5,093 bases of DNA from JAXFQS01 sp034178815. GTDB taxonomy: Bacteria > Verrucomicrobiota > Kiritimatiellia > RFP12 > DVOR01. Where the stretch lies: assembly GCA_034178815.1 (NCBI GenBank), contig JAXFQS010000053.1, positions 1-5,093 on the forward strand, in the 5' to 3' direction. Each line of letters begins with the position of its first letter. The stretch's first letter is position 1. Positions 1-5,093 of the stretch are shown in pieces. Under the pieces are notes generated by a model. It was not told where the DNA came from, did no database searches, and worked only from the letters and a program-made list of their open reading frames with translations. The translations under genes and the position numbers were made by a program.

Positions 1-1
1 C

Positions 2-379
2 CTCCAGACCCCCGAAACCTTCACCGAAGCCTTCCCCGGCGAACTGAGAGAACTGCTCCTCGACACCCTCCACAACGCCCTCGCCAATGCCACCTCCTGC
101 GGCCGTGCGCGCCGCCAAGCCGCCCTTGAGGCCATCCTCCAGTCGAACCCCTCCACGGGCGACCTGAGCCGCCGACAGACCCTCCTCAAACAGCTTCTCA
201 AAGACGCCGGCCGCTTCATCGATGCCAAAGCGCTCGAACCCCTCGGCTTCACCCTCGACGGCGGCGGCAAACACTGGAAACTCCGCTACGCCAACTTCAC
301 CCATACCCTCCCCAAAACGCCCTCCGACCACCGTTCCAACCTCAACGCCGCCGCCTACCTCATCAATCGCTTCCTCTAA
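2..379 (+). CDS. C-terminal fragment of an unidentified protein with a HicA-like C-terminal domain (5' end outside window)
   Basis: An open frame enters from the left edge and runs 125 codons to a TAA stop, with strong C/G preference at third positions (GAC, CTC, GCC, AAC). The first 75 or so visible residues look helical and charged. From about residue 75 there is a compact domain: an ALEPLGF segment, then GGGKHWKLRY (87-96), then HTLPKTPSDHR (101-111) and a final helix NAAAYLINRFL. From family knowledge, the order 'G-F ... G-K-H-W/Y-K-L ... P-K-T-P-S-D-H-R ... N-A-A' recalls the C-terminal domain of several uncharacterised bacterial proteins and resembles the small RNA-binding fold of HicA toxins. 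That fold assignment is inference. The missing N-terminus prevents naming the whole protein. The coding frame is secure; the function is not. Confidence 0.8.
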   Translation, partial: LQTPETFTEAFPGELRELLLDTLHNALANATSCGRARRQAALEAILQSNPSTGDLSRRQTLLKQLLKDAGRFIDAKALEPLGFTLDGGGKHWKLRYANFTHTLPKTPSDHRSNLNAAAYLINRFL

Positions 380-445
380 ATCCCGCCCCGTCGGCGACGC
401 CCCGCGCAGAGCGGTTCTCCAAGCCCCCCAAAAACCATTCGCATC

Positions 446-450
446 AGGAG
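446..450 (+). promoter_or_regulatory. Ribosome binding site of the small membrane protein gene
   Basis: AGGAG lies 7 bases upstream of the ATG at 458. It decides the start of this short gene and supports its being real. Confidence 0.7.
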
Positions 451-457
451 ATAGCTT

Positions 458-709
458 ATGAACAGCCGCCTCATCGGAATTGCCATCGGCATCATCGTGT
501 TCATCTGGCTCTGCCGAGGCTGCGTCAGAGATCAGCGACGCGCCACGCTCAAAGCCATCGGACTGAATATGCCCAACTGCGACGAGTCCACCATCTATGT
601 CGACGACAAGGGCGAGTTCCTCTACTTCAAGACGCGCAAAGGAAAAGTGCGGATGTACGGCGCCGAATGGAAAGACGGCATGCCCTCACTCGTCGTCGTG
701 CCCGAGTAG
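458..709 (+). CDS. Small single-pass membrane protein of unknown function
   Basis: This encodes 83 residues. The start ATG is preceded by AGGAG (446-450) at 7-base spacing, which fixes the start. Residues 5-19 (LIGIAIGIIVFIWLC) form one hydrophobic segment. It is followed at once by a basic stretch (R20, R25, R27, R28, K32), so by the positive-inside rule the C-terminal part is probably cytoplasmic. Cysteines sit at 19 and 22 at the membrane edge, with a third at 41. The remaining 50 residues alternate hydrophobic and charged positions (TIYVDD, GEFLYFKTRKGKVRMYG), suggesting a small beta-sheet domain. No family is recognised. It starts 78 bases after the preceding gene with no clear terminator or promoter between them, so the two may be cotranscribed. 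It ends well before the promoter of the SGNH gene. Confidence 0.75.
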   Translation: MNSRLIGIAIGIIVFIWLCRGCVRDQRRATLKAIGLNMPNCDESTIYVDDKGEFLYFKTRKGKVRMYGAEWKDGMPSLVVVPE

Positions 710-757
710 TCCCCAGCGCGACGGGTAGGCACCAACCCCCTCCAGTCGAGCGCAGGC

Positions 758-786
758 TTGACGGGGATTGGCGGATATGGTAGAGT
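758..786 (+). promoter_or_regulatory. Sigma-70-type promoter with extended -10 upstream of the SGNH hydrolase gene
   Basis: A -35 box TTGACG (758-763, 5 of 6 matches to TTGACA) is followed by exactly 17 bases and a -10 box TAGAGT (781-786, 4 of 6 matches to TATAAT). The bases TGG directly before the -10 (778-780) form an extended -10 element. Transcription would begin near 793, leaving a leader of about 25 bases that contains the GGGAG ribosome binding site. The site lies wholly in the 109-base gap between genes, so the SGNH gene is probably an independent transcription unit. Confidence 0.7.
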
Positions 787-806
787 AGGAAAAGTGTAAA
801 CCTTTT

Positions 807-811
807 GGGAG
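807..811 (+). promoter_or_regulatory. Ribosome binding site of the SGNH hydrolase gene
   Basis: GGGAG lies 7 bases before the ATG at 819. It selects this start over the out-of-frame ATG at 827. Confidence 0.65.
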
Positions 812-818
812 AAAAACG

Positions 819-1613
819 ATGAAGCGATGGATTGTTTGGGCGGCGATGGTAGCGGCGGGATGTGTCTTCGGCGTGACGGGGGGCGAACAGTGGAAGGGCG
901 CGAAAGTGGCCTTCCTAGGCGATTCAATCACGGATCCGAACACCCTAGGTGCGGGCACGCCAACCTTTGTGGGCTATTTGAAGGAGACGCTGGGAATCGA
1001 GCCGTCGGTCTACGCCATCAGCGGGCACCATTGGACGCACTTGATGGGGCAAATCGACCGCCTGGAACAGTCGGGAACAGAGCCCGACGCGGTCATCATC
1101 TTCTGCGGAACGAACGATTATGCCGCGAACGCGCCTTTGGGCGAATGGTTCACGCTGGAACTGGGGAAGGCGACCCGCTTCGGGGCCATCACAAGCCCCT
1201 CGATTAAGCGCACGCTCTGCCTCGATATGAAGACCTTCCGCGGGCGAATCAACGCCGTACTGCTGCGCCTTCGCAAGCGCTATCCAGAGGCGCAGGTGGT
1301 CATCCTCACCCCCATCCACCGCGCCTTCTTCCAGTGCAGCCCGACGAACATCCAGCCCGACGAGAACTACCCCAACAGCCTCGGCCTCTTCCTTGAGGAC
1401 TATGTGCAAGTCCTGCGCGAAGCCTCCGATCGCTGGTCTGTCCCCGTGATTGACCTCTACGCCCGCAGCGGCCTCTCACCTATGGTCGAGGAGCAGGGGC
1501 GCTTCTTCAGGAACGGCAAGACCGACCGCCTTCATCCCAACGCCAAAGGTCACCGCCAGATGGGCAAACTCATTGCCCTCGAACTGCGGAACCTGCCCGC
1601 TAATCTGAAGTAG
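819..1613 (+). CDS. Exported SGNH/GDSL-family hydrolase (probable esterase or deacetylase)
   Basis: The product has 264 residues. SGNH hydrolases cleave ester bonds, often acetyl groups on polysaccharides or acyl chains on lipids. All family blocks are visible: block I FLGDSIT with nucleophile Ser36, block II glycine in ISGHHW (Gly69), block III GTND with Asn99, and block V DRLHPNAKGH with Asp236 and His239 as the rest of the triad. The N-terminus MKRW plus a short hydrophobic run is a signal peptide. The segment VAAGC (11-15) is an imperfect lipobox, so the protein could be a lipoprotein anchored at Cys15, but the -3 position is Ala rather than the usual Leu. Length and a single catalytic domain fit typical secreted family members. 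It has its own promoter and converges on the glycosidase/peptidase operon. Its 5' part is unusually G-rich compared with its 3' part. The substrate is unknown. Confidence 0.92.
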   Translation: MKRWIVWAAMVAAGCVFGVTGGEQWKGAKVAFLGDSITDPNTLGAGTPTFVGYLKETLGIEPSVYAISGHHWTHLMGQIDRLEQSGTEPDAVIIFCGTNDYAANAPLGEWFTLELGKATRFGAITSPSIKRTLCLDMKTFRGRINAVLLRLRKRYPEAQVVILTPIHRAFFQCSPTNIQPDENYPNSLGLFLEDYVQVLREASDRWSVPVIDLYARSGLSPMVEEQGRFFRNGKTDRLHPNAKGHRQMGKLIALELRNLPANLK

Positions 1614-1640
1614 CATCCCCGCCTAGACGGGTAGACTTCC

Positions 1641-1677
1641 TCGGCCGGGGCAAGACGCCTCGGCCGACTTCATTTTG
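1641..1677 (+). terminator. Hairpin between convergent genes, probable transcription terminator
   Basis: The left arm 1641-1650 (TCGGCCGGGG) pairs with the right arm 1658-1667 (CCTCGGCCGA) over 10 base pairs including one G-U, around a 7-base loop CAAGACG. On the plus strand it is followed by CTTCATTTTG, an imperfect T-rich tail, so it can end the SGNH transcript. Read from the minus strand, the hairpin starts 2 bases after the peptidase stop but has no T tract, so it may only stabilise that 3' end. The last bases overlap the minus-strand stop codon and final codons. Confidence 0.55.
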
Positions 1678-2857
1678 CCTCGACGGCGGCCTCGGAAAGG
1701 GTCTTGAGAAGCCCCTCGGCGAGGGCGCGTCCAAAGGCGCGAGCGGCATCGGGGGTGACTTCGATTCCCTTGGCCTGGGCGAACGGTATCTCGAAGGTGG
1801 TGGCCAGCACGCAGTTGGGAAGGTTGGTGGCGGCCCAGACGATGAACGGGGTGCCGGCGGTGTAGTTCGCGGGCGTGTTCCAGCCGCTTCCCCAGAGCAC
1901 ATCGTCGACGGGGGTGTAGGCGAAGGGGTTCGGCTGGGGGATTAGCTGGGCGAGGCGGTGGCGTAAGTTTTGGTGGAAGGGCTTGTGCACCTGGTGGACG
2001 AGCTCGTTGCACCCGCCGCGAATCCACGGCGCGTGCAAATCGAGAATCCAGATGCGGGCGGACGGGGGGATTTGGCGCAAGAGTCTCTGGATGGCGCGTA
2101 CTTCGGGATGGATGGGGTTCGAGTCATAGTCGCGGTTGTGGTCGCGGGGGCGACGGTTCTTGCCGGGTTCGCCGTCAAGGGCGCCGTCGAGGTCGATGAA
2201 TGGGACGGCGAGGAGGGCGGCGCGGGGGTGCTCCAGCAGGTATTCGACGGCCCCTTCGAGGACAAAGTTGGCGGAGGATTCCTGGGCGTGGTGGCGGGCG
2301 GTCAGCAGGATGTAGTTGGAGGGGGGCGCGCCTTGGGCGGAGGGGCTCTGGCGGGCAGGCACGGTGCGCAGTAGCGGCAGGGCGCGTCCCTTGGGGGTGG
2401 TGCAGAGGGTCTCGCGACGGAAGGCACTTTGATTGGGGAGGGTGGTCAGGAAACGCTCCCAGTCGTCGGGCAGATAGGGCCAAGCCTGTGCGAAGTCGAC
2501 GCAGCTCTCGCCGGGCGCGAAGGTGTAGTCGAAGCCGCCAGGCGTGAAGTTGCGCCCCAGCCAGCGCCAGCGGCCGTTGGTGCCGACGCAGGGGCCGCGG
2601 ACGCCCACGACGGGGCGGGTAAAGCGTAGGCGGAGGGTCTGGCCCTGGGCGCCTTGGATGCGGAAGCGCCAGTAGAACCAGTCGCCCTCGCTGGTGCGCC
2701 GTTCGGGTTCAATCAGGAGGGTTTCGGCGTGCTGTTCGACAAGGCGGGCGTTGCCACCTGGAATAGCCGTCTCAAAGCGGAAGGCGAGGCCGGCAAGGGG
2801 GACTGCGAGGGCCAGCAGGAGGGGGGCGCGGAGGGGTAGGAAGCGGACTGTTTTCAT
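1670..2857 (-). CDS. Exported M14-family zinc carboxypeptidase-like protein with CCP-type N-terminal domain
   Basis: The product has 395 residues. M14 peptidases are zinc enzymes that usually remove C-terminal residues or act on peptidoglycan peptides. A signal peptide spans roughly residues 1-25, with a possible cut after GLA. Residues 26-140 form a beta-rich domain with WFYWRF (60-65), similar to the front domain of cytosolic carboxypeptidases (Nna1/CCP-like). The catalytic domain follows: ARHHAQESS with zinc ligands His190 and Glu193, the substrate-binding region GKNRRPRDHNRD (Asn241-Arg242), third zinc ligand His275 in ILDLHAPW, and catalytic Glu356 in TTFEIPFA. The chosen ATG overlaps the upstream glycosidase stop as ATGA and begins a signal peptide. 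The frame stays open far upstream, but that part is Arg/Pro-rich and lies antiphase inside the glycosidase gene. No Shine-Dalgarno is visible, so coupled translation is likely. Substrate is unknown. Confidence 0.88.
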   Translation of the reverse strand: MKTVRFLPLRAPLLLALAVPLAGLAFRFETAIPGGNARLVEQHAETLLIEPERRTSEGDWFYWRFRIQGAQGQTLRLRFTRPVVGVRGPCVGTNGRWRWLGRNFTPGGFDYTFAPGESCVDFAQAWPYLPDDWERFLTTLPNQSAFRRETLCTTPKGRALPLLRTVPARQSPSAQGAPPSNYILLTARHHAQESSANFVLEGAVEYLLEHPRAALLAVPFIDLDGALDGEPGKNRRPRDHNRDYDSNPIHPEVRAIQRLLRQIPPSARIWILDLHAPWIRGGCNELVHQVHKPFHQNLRHRLAQLIPQPNPFAYTPVDDVLWGSGWNTPANYTAGTPFIVWAATNLPNCVLATTFEIPFAQAKGIEVTPDAARAFGRALAEGLLKTLSEAAVEAK

Positions 2858-4923
2858 CGCTTTTCGGGTGTTGACCACGCGTTGGTGGGGATGCCGCGGA
2901 GGCGGTAGGGATAGAGGTTTTCGCCGGCTTGACGGGCGGCGCGGATGAGTTCGGGATAGGGGCGGTCGCAACCGTCGACGAAGCCGATTTGGTAGGCTTC
3001 GCCGTCGCCTCTGCCGGTCAGGGGCTGGTCGCGGTACTGGAAGTAGTGGCAGCCGACGATGAGAGGGTGGCAGAGGGCGCCTTGGACGAAGCGTTCGAAG
3101 GCTCGGGCGCGTTCGCGCTGGTCGGCGACGGGGCAGAGTCCGGCGCGGAAGAGGCCGCGGTCGAGGCAGCCGAAGTGGAACTCGCCGATGAGCAGGGGGC
3201 GTTTGGGGGCGCCTGGCGGGATGGGGTCGAGGGGGGCGTTGTGCACGGAGTGGGCGTAGACATTGGCGGTGATGACATCGCAGTAGCGGGCGGCGGCGCG
3301 CCAGAGGTGGGACTGTTGGCGCAGGCCGATGAAGCGGCAGCCGAGGTAGAGTTTGCCGGGGGCGAGGCGGTCGAGGGCGTGGCGGCAGGCGCGGAAGTAG
3401 CGTTCGCACCACTCGCTCTCGAAGGCGCGCATCTCGGCGGCGAATTCTTTACTTTTGGGCGGGGCGACGAGTTGATTCCAGTCGGTCAAGGAGGTGCCCC
3501 AGAGTTGGTTGGCGGCCTGGAGGGTCGGGTGGCGGCTCTTGAGGCGGCGGATGAGGGCGTCGCGGGCGGGGGTGCCGGGGGGGGCAGCGAGGGTGCGGGG
3601 GACGAGGTGGGTGAAGTCGAGTTCGTTGTCGATGAAGAAGCCGATGCAGTAGGGGTCTTGGGCGGCACGGGCGAGGTGGGGGCATTGACGGAAGGTTTGC
3701 TCGGCGGCGCGTAGCAGGCGCGCGTCGAAGTCGGGGGCGAAGACATCGTAGTGCTTCAGGCGGGGGATGGTGGGCAAATCGGGGTGGCGCTCGAAGAGGG
3801 TCAGGACATAGGGCTTGGCGCGGCCGGCGAGTTCGGGTGTGCACCAGGCGCCGAGGGTGTTGACGCCCCAGGAGTCGAGGCGTTGGAGGGCGAAGGTGGC
3901 GTAGGCGGCTTCAGGGGCGGGGGTCTGGAACTTGTGGCGGAGGTTCAGCAGGGCGTAGGGGACGGGGCCGGTGGCGGGCTCCGGGAGGTCGTACCACTCG
4001 GGATGTTTGGCGACGGGTGTCGGGTCGGTGCAGGGGCGCACGACATCTATCCCGAGGGAGAAAAAGAGGCGGCCGCTGGGGGTCAGGAGCCACCACTTGC
4101 CGTCACGCTGGATGGTTCGGAAGTGGGGGCTTTCGGGGTATTTCGGGCCGTCGAGCCAGCCGCCGAAGGAGTCCCACGCCTGGGGCGGAGGGAGCAGGGA
4201 GGCGCGTTCGCGCTGGAGGTCTTGGCGGAGTTGATTTGGGTCGGAGACTTTCTCGGGCCAGACGGCGTGGCGGTATTGGCCGAAGGGGTCGACGAAGGGG
4301 CAATAGGGGGTGTTCGTTGGCACCGGCTGGGGCGGGAGGTGGCGGCCTTCGAGGCGGATGGCGAGGAGGGCGGCGTCGACGAGGGCAGGTTGTTCGGGCT
4401 CGAAGGGCCACTGCATTTTGAGTTCGATTGGCGCGAGGCGGGCGGTGTCGAGGGCGACCGGGCCGGGGAGTCCGTCGGGGGCGAGGCGGCGGTCGGGATG
4501 GGGCAGCGGGAGGCGCAGGGTGGCGCGTTCGCCGGGGTTGAGGGCTAGACCGGTGTTGACGCGGCGGGGGCGTTGGAGGGGGGCGGCGGCGTGGTCGGCG
4601 GCATCGGCGGAGGGGGCGCCCGAGGCGAGGTGGAGGGTGAGGCGGAGTTGGCGGGTTGGGGAGCGGTTTTCGAGGTCGAGGGCTAGGGTCTGGGCGCGGG
4701 AAAAGTCGAAGGTTTCGGCGTCGGCGGGTGCGATAATCAGGCCGCTGTCCCATTCGGCGCTGTCGAGGCGCAGTCGGTAGGCGGCGCCTTCGCGGGTGAG
4801 GCAGGCTTTGTGGACGGTCTTGAGGCGCAGGCGCGACCAGTCGAGGGTCTCGTCGGCGCGGAGGATGGGTGGCAAGAGCAGGGCGGCCAGAGCGGCCAGG
4901 TGAATCGGTCGAAGGGAGTTCAT
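2854..4923 (-). CDS. Exported GH50-like (beta-agarase-type, clan GH-A) glycoside hydrolase
   Basis: The product has 689 residues. GH50 enzymes are retaining glycosidases, best known for releasing neoagaro-oligosaccharides from agarose. A signal peptide covers about residues 1-23 (cut near LRA/DE). Residues 25-195 form a beta-rich domain resembling the carbohydrate-binding front domain of GH50 enzymes. The catalytic barrel begins with DSFGGWLDG (251-259) and DGKWWLLTPSGRLFFSLG (274-291). The acid/base is predicted as Glu434 in GFFIDNEL and the nucleophile as Glu581 in LLIGEFHFG, followed by GCHYFQYRDQPLTGR (624-638) and IGFVDG (646-651). The two glutamates are spaced as expected for the clan. 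It is the first gene of a two-gene operon with the M14 peptidase. No ribosome binding site is visible before the ATG. The substrate need not be agarose, because GH50-like proteins are diverse. Confidence 0.88.
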   Translation of the reverse strand: MNSLRPIHLAALAALLLPPILRADETLDWSRLRLKTVHKACLTREGAAYRLRLDSAEWDSGLIIAPADAETFDFSRAQTLALDLENRSPTRQLRLTLHLASGAPSADAADHAAAPLQRPRRVNTGLALNPGERATLRLPLPHPDRRLAPDGLPGPVALDTARLAPIELKMQWPFEPEQPALVDAALLAIRLEGRHLPPQPVPTNTPYCPFVDPFGQYRHAVWPEKVSDPNQLRQDLQRERASLLPPPQAWDSFGGWLDGPKYPESPHFRTIQRDGKWWLLTPSGRLFFSLGIDVVRPCTDPTPVAKHPEWYDLPEPATGPVPYALLNLRHKFQTPAPEAAYATFALQRLDSWGVNTLGAWCTPELAGRAKPYVLTLFERHPDLPTIPRLKHYDVFAPDFDARLLRAAEQTFRQCPHLARAAQDPYCIGFFIDNELDFTHLVPRTLAAPPGTPARDALIRRLKSRHPTLQAANQLWGTSLTDWNQLVAPPKSKEFAAEMRAFESEWCERYFRACRHALDRLAPGKLYLGCRFIGLRQQSHLWRAAARYCDVITANVYAHSVHNAPLDPIPPGAPKRPLLIGEFHFGCLDRGLFRAGLCPVADQRERARAFERFVQGALCHPLIVGCHYFQYRDQPLTGRGDGEAYQIGFVDGCDRPYPELIRAARQAGENLYPYRLRGIPTNAWSTPEKR

Positions 4924-4946
4924 AGCGCAGTGGTGGAAGTCTGTCT

Positions 4947-4976
4947 ATGATGCACTGAAGAAGGGCGCTTTGTCAA
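4947..4976 (-). promoter_or_regulatory. Possible promoter of the glycosidase/peptidase operon
   Basis: Reading the minus strand, a perfect TTGACA (-35) at 4976-4971 is followed by 18 bases and CATCAT (4952-4947), which matches 4 of 6 bases of the -10 consensus. Transcription would begin about 17 bases before the glycosidase ATG, giving a very short leader that lacks a Shine-Dalgarno sequence. The -35 box is perfect but the -10 is weak, so the exact -10 position is uncertain. Confidence 0.45.
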
Positions 4977-5093
4977 GCCTTGGTTGGCAGGTGACGCGAA
5001 GAAATGTTGCCGTGGCGGCGCAGCGTGGGTGTGACGGCGGGGCGGTCGTCGGCGAGAGCGGAGGGGCGTGGCGGGCAGGTTTCGGGGACGGGC
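4973..5093 (-). CDS. Possible 3' end of an upstream gene (5' end outside window)
   Basis: On the minus strand one frame is open from the right edge for 39 codons to a TGA at 4975-4973, ending RRHGNISSRHLPTKA. Of the three open minus-strand frames here, I counted the highest G/C at third positions in this one (31 of 39), and the strand is C-rich like the coding strand of the genes beside it. No domain is recognisable. Its stop codon would sit inside the TTGACA box of the next gene, and the gap to the glycosidase ATG would be 49 bases. The stretch may equally be non-coding, because all frames are short and GC-rich. Confidence 0.25.
   Translation of the reverse strand, partial: PVPETCPPRPSALADDRPAVTPTLRRHGNISSRHLPTKA

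Noticed and set aside
222..461. Open frame of 79 codons ending in an ATGA overlap with the small membrane protein gene
   Set aside because: The product is low-complexity Ser/Pro/Thr and overlaps the better-supported frame ending at 379. The overlap looks accidental.
622..1409. Minus-strand open frames across the small gene and the SGNH gene
   Set aside because: They have no recognisable domains and lie antisense to a gene whose catalytic motifs are all in frame.
1618..1631. Small hairpin CCCG-CCTAGA-CGGG just after the SGNH stop
   Set aside because: Only four base pairs with no T tract. The 10-pair hairpin downstream is a better terminator candidate.
2858..3412. Upstream extension of the peptidase frame by 185 codons
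   Set aside because: The added sequence is Arg/Pro-rich, lies in another frame of the well-supported glycosidase gene, and would bury the signal peptide of the peptidase.
2929..4548. Two long plus-strand open frames (2929-3714 and 3751-4548)
   Set aside because: They encode Gly/Ala/Glu/Val-rich repetitive sequence antisense to the glycosidase, as expected for shadows of a high-GC gene.
5004..5093. Plus-strand ATG (MLPWRRS...) open to the right edge as a divergent gene
   Set aside because: No ribosome binding site, Gly/Arg-rich low-complexity product, and G-rich composition opposite to that of the coding strands nearby.

Overview
The window is GC-rich bacterial DNA holding four complete protein genes, one gene cut by the left edge and a possible gene fragment at the right edge. 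Every well-supported gene ends or starts cleanly, and no rRNA, tRNA, CRISPR array, insertion sequence or phage module was seen. The gene types (a secreted GH50-like glycosidase, an exported M14 peptidase, an exported SGNH hydrolase) and the high-GC, C-rich coding strands would suit a polysaccharide-degrading member of the PVC group (Verrucomicrobiota, Kiritimatiellota or Lentisphaerota). That placement is an impression from protein style, not a demonstrated assignment.

Left part (1-818), plus strand: the last 125 codons of a gene with a C-terminal domain resembling the HicA/double-stranded-RNA-binding fold, then a small single-pass membrane protein of unknown function preceded by an AGGAG ribosome binding site. 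A well-formed extended -10 promoter lies between this gene and the next.

Middle (819-1669): an exported SGNH/GDSL hydrolase with all four conserved blocks. It converges on the minus-strand operon, and a GC-rich hairpin lies in the 56-base gap between the two stop codons.

Right part (1670-4923), minus strand: a two-gene operon. The first gene encodes a 689-residue exported clan GH-A glycosidase related to GH50 agarases, with both predicted catalytic glutamates present. The second encodes a 395-residue exported M14 metallopeptidase with a front domain like that of cytosolic carboxypeptidases and with zinc ligands and catalytic Glu in place. They share an ATGA stop/start overlap, so they are probably translated together. 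Together with the neighbouring SGNH hydrolase, this looks like an extracytoplasmic degradation locus acting on polysaccharide or glycoconjugate, but the substrate cannot be read from the sequence. The last 170 bases carry a TTGACA box upstream of the operon and perhaps the 3' end of another minus-strand gene.
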